Source: a virus
DNA length: 35,776 nt
IMG/VR virus record: IMGVR_UViG_3300006805_000078
Coordinates: 1 to 35,776 of that record
Direction: 5' to 3' (one strand)
Positions within the stretch are counted from its first letter, which is position 1; the number at the start of each line of letters is the position of its first letter. A program made the translations under genes and the position numbers. Below are positions 21,105-29,997 of this stretch, piece by piece. The notes beneath the pieces are model-generated. The model had not been told where the DNA came from. It ran no database searches and was given only the letters and a program-made list of their open reading frames with translations.

Positions 21105-23860
21105 TAGCGAGCTCCGTTCGTTGTCGTGCTAGGAGATATCGAGACAGGAGCCGAAGAGACTCCGGAACCGACTCTTTCTCCAGCCCTGAAATCAACAAGC
21201 GATTGCTGAACTTGGGCAGGTGTAAACGTAGGACTCTTTGGTGGCCTGATTGTTACTCCGCCTCCTGAAAGGGCTACCCCGCTAGTACCTACAGTTACGC
21301 CTCCTGATGTCGCTCCAGCGTCACCGCCTATATTCGTGTACCTGAAGAAGAAGTCTTCCTTCTTGGCCTCCTGGGTGTTACCGAATAGGATAGCTGCAGG
21401 ATTCATTGCTCGGAGAGCGTTAAACCCAGCAGCATCAGCACTGGCGCTGCTCAAAGGCTTCTCATAAACGTCTCGGAACCTTTGTGTTGCAGGCCCAGGA
21501 GTTTCCATGGCCTTGAGCCTTGCCTGATCTGCCACGAGCTGGGCAAGGTTAAGATTGGTTAGTCCGCCACCTGATCCTGCTCCAGGGCCAAAGAATGGGC
21601 TTCTGGCTGATATGGCATCTCGCTCACGCTTCCGAAGTGCCTCTTCTGCCTTGGCTGCGGCCTGAGAACCAGCTGCCCTTAGTGCGAATAGCTTAGCCTG
21701 GTCAGGCACGCTACCGGCAGAGGCCCTGTTTTCTATGCCCTCTTGATACCTAAACATTGCCGTACCAACTATCTGCTGCGCAGCAGTTGCTACTGCCTCT
21801 GAACCCTTGTATTCTTCGTCCGGAGTATTTAGGAGTAGTTCGATTGTCCTTTTATCGTAACCTATAATCTCACGTGCCCTATCGCTGTCTATGACTCGTA
21901 CATAGCCGGTCGCTGGATCTACGGAGAATACGCTGCCGTTTCCTGTTCCTATGAGGGTACTTGCTACAGACTTTGACACATCTACGAGTGCCGCCCTGTA
22001 TCCTGGGCCCTTTGCAATTCCGCTAAATGGCTTCTCGGATAGGTCTGAGCCGTAAACTGGATCTGATCGTATTCTAGAGCTGTCACCTACGAATGGATCT
22101 TCACTCCCCACAACAATCTGTCCGTTTCCGTCTGTTGATATAGGAGTTGATATGTCATTTAGGTAAAGTTCATACCTGTCCATATCCATGACGAAATTGT
22201 CAGTTGTCATGAATTTATCTACTGGGTTTCCGTTGACGTCAATCTCGAAGAACTTGTATCCGATAACAGTACCAGCGCTATTTAGAACTGGCTCCTTCAC
22301 CTGTGGGGCAGATACTGAAGCTACGCTCTTGTCTGAAAGCGTATTTGATGAAAGTGTTGGTATACCACCTGTTACAGGGGTATTTGAAACTTGTATCTCT
22401 GGGGTTCCCTGGTCATTCCTGGTTAGTACCAAGAATCCGGAACCTGTCTCAACGGCATGCTTTGCCTTATAATCAGCTGCAGCGCTGGATATTAGTTGCT
22501 TAGGATCTATAGATCCATTTGTCCATACGAATGCTGTACCAGTGTATGTATCTATGAGCCTGGATACCTCTGCATCGTTGAGCTGCCACAGCTCTGTCTT
22601 CTTGTTGCCGCTAGCGTCTAGGAACCCATCCCCACCGCCGGGGACCTTCCCTCGCAAAATGTCCTTGAGAGCCTGGCCCATCAGGTCTCCGCTCGAAAGT
22701 GCATCTATACGGTCAGCATGCCTGGCATAAGCTTCCGTGTTCGCGACTGGGTTTCCGAACATCTTCTCGTTGTCAATTACGAGATCAAGAGAAGCCCTGT
22801 CAGCCTTTTCTACATCATTCATCAGGCCCATTGGGCCAGTTATCTGCTGATCGATTTCGTCTAGCAGAGATGTCATTCGGTCCTTTGTCCCAGAATCAAC
22901 ACCCTTAGAAGTGGCCAATGTCTTGACTCTCTCTCGTACGTCATCTAGTGCGTCGACCATGGCGTTAGAACTAAGCACCTCACCATTCAGCTGAATGCCT
23001 GCGTCTTGACCTGCTTTAAGTATTCTTGCCTGCATGGCGAGGTCAAGCTTAAGGAAGTTGCTTGTAAGAGTCATTCCGTCAGTACCCATAGAAAGGTAGG
23101 TAGCCTGATCTAGAACTCCCTTTTGAACTGCGGCGCCCATTGCCTGACTGAGGGCTGACCCAATCTTGCCAACGTTCTTTGACACAAAGTCAACAGCATC
23201 CTGTAGCAGCTGGGTCCTTCCCTCGGCATTCGCCTGCTTTCGTGCTGCTGCAAGATATCCCTGGATAGTTCTATACGCTGTCATGTCCTTTGTTAGGCCC
23301 ATTTCAACAGCACGTGCTAGCTCCCTCTCGTAGAAGCGAGCAAACTTTGCCGAGCTGGCGCCCTTTGCCTTCAAGTCCATGTTGACATCATTAAACGTAA
23401 CAAGGAACTCTTCCTTTATGAACATGATCTTATCTGATTCGTTGGTAGTTACAGACTTAGCCTCTCGTAGGAAGGACAAGTATCCATTTAGGTCTATTTG
23501 CTCCCCGAAGGCCCTTGTGCCATTTTCATAGGCATCAGCGTAAGCATTCATCTCTGCCTTGACTGCATCGTTACGGAACTCTGCAAGCTCTGCAGTTAGC
23601 CTATCTCGCTCAGTTGTGCCAGGAGGATAGGTTCCGATCATCTCTGCGTAGAATGCCTCAACGGCCTGTCGATCAACCGGCTGACCTCCGTATGTAGAGT
23701 CGTAGGTCTTGGTGGCCATGTTCGCGTTAAAGGCAGCCATTATGGCGGCCTTCTTCGCGGCAATCTGCTCCTTAAGTATGTTGTATATTAACGATGTAAG
23801 GTTTTGTGTTCCAGAAGTTGCCCTTCGGAATCGGGCTCGTCGCCTAGTGTTAATAGCCAT
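21104..23860 (-). CDS. 918-aa virion-associated protein of unknown function
   Basis: A large protein starting MAINTRRRARFRRATSGTQN, a very basic N-terminus that could bind DNA. The first 400 residues are long helices (ILKEQIAAKKAAIMAAFN and similar); the middle has beta sequence (YKFFEIDVNGNPVDKFMTTD); the last 120 residues are low-complexity Gly/Ser/Thr. It sits directly after the portal gene (TAATG overlap) and before the 1503-aa gene. Co-location suggests the pair are packaged in the head or at the portal, as ejection proteins are. This is inference. Confidence 0.85.
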   Translation of the reverse strand: MAINTRRRARFRRATSGTQNLTSLIYNILKEQIAAKKAAIMAAFNANMATKTYDSTYGGQPVDRQAVEAFYAEMIGTYPPGTTERDRLTAELAEFRNDAVKAEMNAYADAYENGTRAFGEQIDLNGYLSFLREAKSVTTNESDKIMFIKEEFLVTFNDVNMDLKAKGASSAKFARFYERELARAVEMGLTKDMTAYRTIQGYLAAARKQANAEGRTQLLQDAVDFVSKNVGKIGSALSQAMGAAVQKGVLDQATYLSMGTDGMTLTSNFLKLDLAMQARILKAGQDAGIQLNGEVLSSNAMVDALDDVRERVKTLATSKGVDSGTKDRMTSLLDEIDQQITGPMGLMNDVEKADRASLDLVIDNEKMFGNPVANTEAYARHADRIDALSSGDLMGQALKDILRGKVPGGGDGFLDASGNKKTELWQLNDAEVSRLIDTYTGTAFVWTNGSIDPKQLISSAAADYKAKHAVETGSGFLVLTRNDQGTPEIQVSNTPVTGGIPTLSSNTLSDKSVASVSAPQVKEPVLNSAGTVIGYKFFEIDVNGNPVDKFMTTDNFVMDMDRYELYLNDISTPISTDGNGQIVVGSEDPFVGDSSRIRSDPVYGSDLSEKPFSGIAKGPGYRAALVDVSKSVASTLIGTGNGSVFSVDPATGYVRVIDSDRAREIIGYDKRTIELLLNTPDEEYKGSEAVATAAQQIVGTAMFRYQEGIENRASAGSVPDQAKLFALRAAGSQAAAKAEEALRKRERDAISARSPFFGPGAGSGGGLTNLNLAQLVADQARLKAMETPGPATQRFRDVYEKPLSSASADAAGFNALRAMNPAAILFGNTQEAKKEDFFFRYTNIGGDAGATSGGVTVGTSGVALSGGGVTIRPPKSPTFTPAQVQQSLVDFRAGERVGSGVSSAPVSISPSTTTNGAR

Positions 23861-26169
23861 TATGCCTCACCGCCATTCTCTACTGGTAGTTCTTGTGCCA
23901 TCTGAGCTCCGTCCATAGGGAACGGAACACCGCCTTGTGCGTTTTCAGGCAGGGACTCCATAGGAGCATTGCCTGCGTTCTCAAATCCATTTAGCGATGG
24001 GGTTCCAGGAGATGGAGGATTTAGGGTTCTAGAGGCATTAAGGGATTGCTGCTGGGCCTGAAGCTGCGCCTGGGCGTCAGCCTCCTGCTGCTGCATGCCC
24101 TGGGCCTGAACGCCCTGCTGCTGCATCTGCTGGAATGTCATCATTAAGTTGGCCATCGTCATTACGGCTGCAGGATTGACAGTTGCGTCAGTCTGCTCGT
24201 CGCGAATGATGTCAAGCTCGCCCTCAGGATCTTCTACCCCGACGCGATCCATGGCACGCTCTGCTGACCAGATCCTGTTCTGTACCAGGTTGATTGCGGT
24301 CTGAGCAAGCTCGAGAGTGTCTCGAGGGGTAAGCTCAGGCGGGATTACGTCGATACGGAAGTGGTCGCCAATGATCTGGCCTACGGCCTTATCCTTGTTG
24401 GCCCAGACTCGTGCGCTCTGCAGCCAGACTTCCTTGATCCACTGGTATAGGAGCTTTCGCTTAGGTGCTATTCGTGACTCGTAGTTGGCTATAAGCGAAG
24501 CTATTGCCTTTGACGAACCTAGAACGCTAGTAGGCGCAAGTCCCAATAGAAGGTCGTTCAAGCCTGTTACGACAGCAATTTCTCGGTCGATTCGCTTGTT
24601 GTAGTCTTCAATCTGGAACTGTGGAATGAACGGCTGAAGTGCGCGCAGCTCATTCCCCGGCCCTGGGGCCGACACCTTGTTAGGCTTAGGAAGTGCTCCT
24701 GCCGGTACCTCGTCTGGGGCCTCCGGTCCTACGAGCTGCCACATTTGCCCGCCGACTACAGATTGGATCATCTGAGCCTGGTTGGTGATGCGCTCGTCCT
24801 TCTCGCGGAGAAGCTGTTCTACGTCGTAAAGCTCAGGCTTGCCGTATGGGCTACCAGGTACCTTTCCGTTCTGTAGAATGATGTACGGAATCTCACCCTT
24901 GAATTCTGGGTGGCGAGTATGTGATACTAGTGTATTCCCAACATATATTGCGTTCCACACCATAGCTGGCTTTCCAGCAGATGTAGGCTCCTTGTGCCAG
25001 TAGTCTAGAACCTCAACCTGTAGCTGTTCGTATACAGTCTCTCTTCGAAGAGGGTTACGGTCGAACTGGTTCTGGTACACATTACCAAGTGGGTCCTGGT
25101 GCGTACCGGCTATGGAGGAATATCCGTACCACTTCTCTCCCTGCTTTACAGGAATTATGTCTATATCGTAGTCTTCCTTTACCGCTTGTGGCGATAGGCC
25201 GTAGCAGTAGAGAGCCCAATCTAGACGAGTGTAGTCAGAGTTTCCAAAGCCCATGTATAGGTTCTCTGGCTGCTCTATGATTCGTACGGAAGGCATCTTG
25301 ATCTCATTGTCCCAATAGATCTTTGCGGCCGTGTATCCGTATAGACTTTTAGTTAGGGACGCCATTTCAAGCTTGAGATCCATCTCTTGCTCATTCCACC
25401 AAGCGAAGAATATTCGCTCTCGATTTGCTGCTTCCTCGCGAGCATCCTTGGTAGGTGCCTCCGGTATGTAGTGTATTACCGGAGTAACTGCCTGGAGTGA
25501 TGCTGGGATGTTTACGTATGCAGGATGTACGTTGACAGAAACGTGGGCTCGTCCTGCTAGTCGTGCGCTAGGATCTTCGGCCCAGTGGTCTGCACCGCCA
25601 AGGGTGATTGTGTCCGGGTGGTATAGTCGGTCGTATCGACGGAACATGCTGCGAAGTCGATTCTGCTCAGGCTCAAGCTGCTGCTTTCGCGTGAGGATCT
25701 CGCCAAACAGCTTGACCTCGTCTTGCTCCTCAGGCGCAATCCCCTGAACCTCGAACGAGCTCTTGAGCATCTTGACGGCAGCCTTCTGCTCGTCTGTAAG
25801 CTTTTCGAACTGAAGCGGCGTATAGTTCTTATTGATCGGCTTTACCTTGCCGCCTCGTGATATATTTATTACAGAAGGAGTGGTCGCAATCCCGCCCTCA
25901 ACGCCGGAGTTAGGGGTTCCTGCTGGTGCTGCCTTACGTATCTCTGCAGATATATCGGCAGATGTGCTAGTCTTTATAGGCTTTGCACTTGCTGCTCGGC
26001 GCTCGACTATTACTTCTCCCTTACGTATACGATTAGCTTTGTCCAGGGCGTCGCCAAGCGCCTTAATCTGCGCTGGTGTAGCGACATCCGGGTCAGTCGT
26101 GTACTGAGCCGGAACGCCCTTTCCGTCTACGTAAGTGCTCGGTATTCCTCGGACCTTAGTCTTAGCCAT
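23860..26169 (-). CDS. portal protein
   Basis: A 769-residue portal. After a disordered basic N-terminus come SMFRRYDRLYHPDTITLGG, HVSVNVHPAYVNIPASLQAV, an FFAWWNEQEMDLKLEMASLT helix and IYWDNEIKMPSVRIIEQPEN, then EVLDYWHKEP and PGSPYGKPELYDVEQLLREK, which is the wing and stem pattern of large portals. The end is a Gln-rich crown (MTFQQMQQQGVQAQGMQQQ, ADAQAQLQAQQQSLNAS). It forms the dodecameric DNA-entry ring and docks TerL, whose gene ends in a TAATG overlap at its start. The length matches large portals of podovirus-type phages. Confidence 0.93.
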   Translation of the reverse strand: MAKTKVRGIPSTYVDGKGVPAQYTTDPDVATPAQIKALGDALDKANRIRKGEVIVERRAASAKPIKTSTSADISAEIRKAAPAGTPNSGVEGGIATTPSVINISRGGKVKPINKNYTPLQFEKLTDEQKAAVKMLKSSFEVQGIAPEEQDEVKLFGEILTRKQQLEPEQNRLRSMFRRYDRLYHPDTITLGGADHWAEDPSARLAGRAHVSVNVHPAYVNIPASLQAVTPVIHYIPEAPTKDAREEAANRERIFFAWWNEQEMDLKLEMASLTKSLYGYTAAKIYWDNEIKMPSVRIIEQPENLYMGFGNSDYTRLDWALYCYGLSPQAVKEDYDIDIIPVKQGEKWYGYSSIAGTHQDPLGNVYQNQFDRNPLRRETVYEQLQVEVLDYWHKEPTSAGKPAMVWNAIYVGNTLVSHTRHPEFKGEIPYIILQNGKVPGSPYGKPELYDVEQLLREKDERITNQAQMIQSVVGGQMWQLVGPEAPDEVPAGALPKPNKVSAPGPGNELRALQPFIPQFQIEDYNKRIDREIAVVTGLNDLLLGLAPTSVLGSSKAIASLIANYESRIAPKRKLLYQWIKEVWLQSARVWANKDKAVGQIIGDHFRIDVIPPELTPRDTLELAQTAINLVQNRIWSAERAMDRVGVEDPEGELDIIRDEQTDATVNPAAVMTMANLMMTFQQMQQQGVQAQGMQQQEADAQAQLQAQQQSLNASRTLNPPSPGTPSLNGFENAGNAPMESLPENAQGGVPFPMDGAQMAQELPVENGGEA

Positions 26170-27668
26170 TATTCAGCAGCTCCAAAGTAGGAGAAAGCTA
26201 CATTCGCAGCAGCCTTCTCGGGATTCCTAATTGCGTAGCGGACAGCAATAGCAAGAGCCATTACGGCGTCTTGCTCTAGCTTCTTGTCCTCTAGCTTATA
26301 AGCCAACAGTTGCCTCCGTAGATCCTCCCAGACCCCGCCCCTTGGGAACTTGACCTGGCCTTTATCTATCACGGTCTTGAGGTCGTTTAGTAGTTCGAGC
26401 TTCTTGGACTTGGTCCCGCCGAAGTCGAAATCCCTAAGCGGCTTTATTATTGAGAACTCCTCTCGGAAGAGCTTGCCGCCCATTCCGGTAGAGTCCACGA
26501 TTGTCGTGCACTGAGCTCCTGAGTTGTATAGAAGATGGCCCTCTCGAACCATGTTCACGACTGCAGTTATGGTCTGCTTTCCGCCCCTCTTTCGGGCACG
26601 TACACCACGCATCGAGCTTCTGCTAGTTATATCTATGGTTAGCGCCCATGTTGCGTCAGATGAAATACCGGGATCACATCCCTGTACATAACGGTGAGCT
26701 GACTTTGGCGCATCCTCTAGTTCTAGCGTAGTATCGAAACTGGCCTCTATGACCTGGGAAGAGAAGAAAGCTTTCCTTGACTCTATGAAGTATCCGTCGA
26801 TGTTCTGTGGGACTAGGTATTCTGCCTGCTGCCGGACTACGGCATCGAAGTCTTCCTGTCGTAGGCCGAATCCTATGTTGTCCCTGGTAGAAAGTCTGAA
26901 CGATATGAACTGGTCGTCCCTGGATGGGTTCTCCGGATTACCCATCTCCCACAGGTCGGCGTAGTCGTTGATTCCCTCTGTTGGCGTTCCGATGAAGTGA
27001 AGTGGCCCACCGGTAGAGAGCCTTCGGAGGTTGAGAACTTCCTGGTAGATTGTTATCAGGTGCGGCTCAAAGGCCGCTTCGTCGAATGAGATCCCTTGCA
27101 TGTCCTTGCCTAGAAGGGCCTTAGCCTTGTCCTGTGTTGTCCTGAAGTGTATGCTGGCCCCGCCTACCACTGGGCTGAACTTTATCCAGAGATACTCGCC
27201 ACGATACTTCTTCTCGAAGTCGGCAACCTTTCCAAGCTCCTTAGTTAGCGGACAGCCACGGTCTCCCTGCGCCTGGTGAGCTCCCTGAAGGATCATAGAG
27301 ATTTCCCGGTGAACCAATTCAGCAGTCTCCTGTTGAATCCCGACGTGATACCACTCGTACGGATCATTGATCCAGCGCCCTGCATCTGCAGTATTTCCCT
27401 TCTCGGGAGGTCTAATCCCAAGCTTGTATAGTGCGTGGTGCATACATACGACCGCCATCGCGAGAGTTTTCCCGGCACGATTGCCCGCGGAAACAACTGT
27501 CGTGAGGTACCGTGGCCGGAACCCATCGTCCGCTCGATCTGCGCAGGCCTGCCACCAGGCAACTTGACCTGGGTTTCCTTTGATACCGAGCCAGCGAGAA
27601 GCAAAGAACTCGATATCACCGCGGCCCCTAGCCAGATCGATAGCGGTTTGTGTGCTAACAGGGTTCAA
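26169..27668 (-). CDS. terL: terminase large subunit
   Basis: A 499-residue packaging motor. The ATPase has Walker A AGNRAGKT (61-68) and Walker B QGISFDEAAF with D196-E197. The nuclease has acidic residues in VQGCDPGISSDATW (D332), TTIVDSTGMGGK (D392) and EQDAVMALAIA (D467), the RNase H-like triad. It cuts concatemers and drives DNA into the head through the portal. The start is TTG, overlapping the upstream TGA as TTGA. A canonical lead-in helix FFASRWLGIKGNPGQ precedes the ATPase. Confidence 0.97.
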   Translation of the reverse strand: MNPVSTQTAIDLARGRGDIEFFASRWLGIKGNPGQVAWWQACADRADDGFRPRYLTTVVSAGNRAGKTLAMAVVCMHHALYKLGIRPPEKGNTADAGRWINDPYEWYHVGIQQETAELVHREISMILQGAHQAQGDRGCPLTKELGKVADFEKKYRGEYLWIKFSPVVGGASIHFRTTQDKAKALLGKDMQGISFDEAAFEPHLITIYQEVLNLRRLSTGGPLHFIGTPTEGINDYADLWEMGNPENPSRDDQFISFRLSTRDNIGFGLRQEDFDAVVRQQAEYLVPQNIDGYFIESRKAFFSSQVIEASFDTTLELEDAPKSAHRYVQGCDPGISSDATWALTIDITSRSSMRGVRARKRGGKQTITAVVNMVREGHLLYNSGAQCTTIVDSTGMGGKLFREEFSIIKPLRDFDFGGTKSKKLELLNDLKTVIDKGQVKFPRGGVWEDLRRQLLAYKLEDKKLEQDAVMALAIAVRYAIRNPEKAAANVAFSYFGAAE

Positions 27669-27976
27669 GCTTCCTTCTTATTCTTAGTCCGGCTGCTGAT
27701 CGCCTTGGCCTTGCTCTTAGCGTCTGCCTTGCTGCTAGCGCCCCAGGCCTGCAGACTTAGTAGAAGTCGTGTAGGCTTTCCCTTAGAGTCACGCTCTGGT
27801 CCTGGCATATTGCCCATCCTTGCTAGGAATGAGGCTCTGCGAGGGTTGTCCCCACTCTTTACTGGGGCCTTCAGGGTTCCGCCTGTCTGTGCCTTGTACG
27901 ATGCGCGACCCTTTGCGTTAAGGCCTCCCTTAGGATTCTTGCCCTCTGTACGCTGCCAGGCTGCTGATTTAGGCAC
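27665..27976 (-). CDS. small basic conserved phage protein
   Basis: A 103-residue, very basic protein beginning PKSAAWQRTEGKNPKGGLNA, followed by KAPVKSGDNPRRASFLARMG and GKPTRLLLSLQAWGASSKAD with a Lys-rich tail. I recall this pattern as a widespread small phage protein, possibly of a DUF family (DUF6321), but cannot confirm the number. It may bind nucleic acid. The start is GTG with GGAGGA upstream; it overlaps both the small terminase and TerL genes, so a packaging-related role is possible. Confidence 0.75.
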   Translation of the reverse strand: MPKSAAWQRTEGKNPKGGLNAKGRASYKAQTGGTLKAPVKSGDNPRRASFLARMGNMPGPERDSKGKPTRLLLSLQAWGASSKADAKSKAKAISSRTKNKKEA

Positions 27977-28484
27977 TAGACTCCTCCGTAATTAGCTCAG
28001 GTTCTATTGTCGTTGATATACCCTCTATTACCATCGACCCACCAAGTATCGAGGCTAGGGTCATTGCTAGATCCCTGTCAGAGCTCTTCTCAGAGCGCTT
28101 GTCAAGTATCTCCTGGGCCCTCAGGCCCTCTGCCAGCGTCGGTAGCAGCTCACCTGCTTCAACCGCAGAGAACGTGTAGTCCCTAACGAGTGAGGCCAGG
28201 TCCACGCCCTTTGTGGGCTTCATGGTCTTCTTACGTTCCTCCATCACCTTGATTGCATCTGACTTGGCCTTTTCAAAGTCGCTAGTTAGATGCTCACGTC
28301 GATGCTTGCCTAGAGTTACCCTGCTCACGTACTGGCCCTCAGACTCAAGCCACTTGCTGACCTTTGTGTCTGGCATTCCCTCTCGCATTCTTCGACTTAT
28401 TAGGTCAGCCAGAGGGCTCCGGCATACGTGACACCCAGTTAGAACTGGGGCCAGGTTGATGTTACTCATCTCCCTTGTAGCCAA
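27969..28484 (-). CDS. terS: probable terminase small subunit
   Basis: A 171-residue protein (166 if the inner ATG at 28467-28469 is used). The N-terminal region holds TGCHVCRSPLADLISRRM with a CxxC knuckle, and PDTKVSKWLESEGQYVSRVT that reads as a helix-turn-helix, then a basic KHRREHL. The rest is a helical oligomerisation-like region. This fits the DNA-recognition subunit that selects the packaging site, and it lies one gene upstream of terL. No clear Shine-Dalgarno favours TTG 28484 over the inner ATG. Confidence 0.65.
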   Translation of the reverse strand: MATREMSNINLAPVLTGCHVCRSPLADLISRRMREGMPDTKVSKWLESEGQYVSRVTLGKHRREHLTSDFEKAKSDAIKVMEERKKTMKPTKGVDLASLVRDYTFSAVEAGELLPTLAEGLRAQEILDKRSEKSSDRDLAMTLASILGGSMVIEGISTTIEPELITEESSA

Positions 28485-28677
28485 ACGCTACGTCATTTGG
28501 GTTGAGCCATCGAAGTATGACTGGAAGTATCGCAGCAATACCTGCTGAGATGATGCTCTTAACTGCATCGCCGTTTAGGTCGAATGCAGACCCACCAATT
28601 GCCAGGAACTGCGCTACGCAGGCTGCTGCGAATGAGCGTCCCCACGAAGCGAATAGAGCCTTCTGTTCCTTATTCAT
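28462..28677 (-). CDS. holin
   Basis: A 71-residue membrane protein with two hydrophobic segments, about 12-29 (WGRSFAAACVAQFLAIGG) and 41-57 (SIISAGIAAILPVILRW), a short connecting loop and a charged tail ending FGYKGDE. This is the small two-segment layout of phage holins that time lysis by permeabilising the membrane. The peptidase gene two genes upstream is the likely lysin. It starts by TAATG overlap with its upstream gene. Confidence 0.8.
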   Translation of the reverse strand: MNKEQKALFASWGRSFAAACVAQFLAIGGSAFDLNGDAVKSIISAGIAAILPVILRWLNPNDVAFGYKGDE

Positions 28678-28979
28678 TACTTTGCCACCTTTCCTGTATT
28701 AACAGAAATGACCTTTGCTGGAGATGGGGTCTTGCGAACCCTTGGCATCTCAATGTTCCACCTGGCCGTTGTACCATATGCTGATCCGGTACGCTGAAGT
28801 GCAGAAGTTGGTGTTTTAGTCCAATTCTGCCTAACTACGGTACCATCGGCCTTTGTCCGTATAACTATGTTCTTGTTAGTGTTGATCTTTACCACGTTCC
28901 CATTAGCTCTTGTAACTACAATGTTCCCATTCTTAGTCACCTTAGATGTGTCGCCTTTTTGCTTTCTTACTGCAACCAT
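28677..28979 (-). CDS. hypothetical small basic beta-rich protein
   Basis: A 100-residue basic protein built of short repeats of Asn/Gly turns and strands (NGNIVVTRANGNVVKINTNK then NIVIRTKADGTVVRQ), ending in a Pro/Lys-rich tail. It lies between the peptidase and holin genes. The repeat style resembles the C-terminal part of the 104-aa protein at 34443-34757 (TNANTGKVISKKTNKTVL). Function unknown; the shared feature suggests a virion or DNA-bound accessory role. Confidence 0.7.
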   Translation of the reverse strand: MVAVRKQKGDTSKVTKNGNIVVTRANGNVVKINTNKNIVIRTKADGTVVRQNWTKTPTSALQRTGSAYGTTARWNIEMPRVRKTPSPAKVISVNTGKVAK

Positions 28980-28988
28980 AGGTATCTC

Positions 28989-29558
28989 CTACTTCTTGAC
29001 TATGATGCAGCGCTTGTGCGGAGCATCGCCCTTGCTCGAGGCAATTGCCTTGAGCTCATCTTCGGTCACCACGACCGCAAACTTCTCTTTTCCCTTGCCG
29101 TTGAATGTGGGATCAGCGAACTGGAACCCGACTCCGTCAGCCCAGGCCGCCGCCACCATGTGGCCATACGTCGCCCCAGAGTGCCGGCCGATGTACCTCT
29201 TGTGCCACGAGCTCAGCGCCTGTGGCGGGTAGTTCTTCGCTGCCTGGACATTGATAATAAGCGCGGCGCCCTTCTTGACGCTGTCTACGCAGTCGCTCCA
29301 GTCTCTTGGATATCTGGCGTTGGCGCCAAGTTCCTTGCAGGTACGTATTAGATCCCATAGACTTGAGCCGTTGTCGCTGACACCTTGCTTCTCCTTGAAT
29401 CCAGTGGCCTTTTCTTTGGCCTTGATGCCTTCTCCGGCGGTTATATCTTTGTTAAGTACCCAGGAAGACGAACATGCCGCGCTTGAAGGTCCACAGTCAT
29501 CTAGTACGCCGCCAGCCTCTACGTGGTCAAGCTGAGATCTAATAACTAGCTTAGGCAC
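28989..29558 (-). CDS. papain-like/C39-type cysteine peptidase, probable endolysin
   Basis: A 189-residue protein with a cysteine-peptidase core. VLDDCGPSSAACSSSW has the nucleophile-type C22 in a DCGP context; ATYGHMVAAAWADG supplies H133; FADPTF supplies D149. The Cys-His-Asp order matches C39 and related papain-fold peptidases, several of which cut peptidoglycan stem peptides. Adjacent to the holin gene, it is the best lysin candidate; no other lytic enzyme is seen. There is no signal peptide, so export would need the holin. The start is GTG with GGAG four bases upstream. Confidence 0.8.
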   Translation of the reverse strand: MPKLVIRSQLDHVEAGGVLDDCGPSSAACSSSWVLNKDITAGEGIKAKEKATGFKEKQGVSDNGSSLWDLIRTCKELGANARYPRDWSDCVDSVKKGAALIINVQAAKNYPPQALSSWHKRYIGRHSGATYGHMVAAAWADGVGFQFADPTFNGKGKEKFAVVVTEDELKAIASSKGDAPHKRCIIVKK

Positions 29559-29594
29559 CGCACTCCTCTAGCATCTCTTCATTGTCGCGGATGA

Positions 29595-29987
29595 TCATAT
29601 CTGTTGAGGATTTTTCAAGTTGTAAGCCTGCTCAATTACTAAAGCCTTCTGCTCGTCATCAAGTATTTCGTCAAGCTGAGATTCCACAGCTGCTCGAACT
29701 GACTCTGCCTTAGTTCTTTCGGCAATCTCAGTACGGATTATGAAATTAATCCGCTCATACTGATGAAGCTTTGATAGGAGTTCGATATCATCAATTGGAC
29801 AGTTCTGCAATGCAGTAATTTGGTCCATTCCTTTTAAGCCCTCAAGTCTGGCTGGGTATTCTGTGGGCAGGTTTTCAAGGATCTTCCTATAGTTTGCAAT
29901 GTTAGCATCGTAATCGTATATTTCCTGAATACGCATGACTAGATGGGCAGCTAGGTCCATAACCACCTTTTCGTCTGTAATAATCAT
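29595..29987 (-). CDS. hypothetical helical protein following the fibre gene
   Basis: A 130-residue acidic, all-helical protein (MIITDEKVVMDLAAHLVMRI, later SQLDEILDDEQKALVIEQAY). The ATG at 29985-29987 has AAGGAG six bases upstream; a longer upstream frame is unlikely. Small helical proteins after fibre genes are often chaperones or assembly factors, but no family is recognised. Its stop is overlapped by a tiny ORF leading into the peptidase gene. Confidence 0.75.
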   Translation of the reverse strand: MIITDEKVVMDLAAHLVMRIQEIYDYDANIANYRKILENLPTEYPARLEGLKGMDQITALQNCPIDDIELLSKLHQYERINFIIRTEIAERTKAESVRAAVESQLDEILDDEQKALVIEQAYNLKNPQQI

Positions 29988-29997
29988 CTTTAACTCC

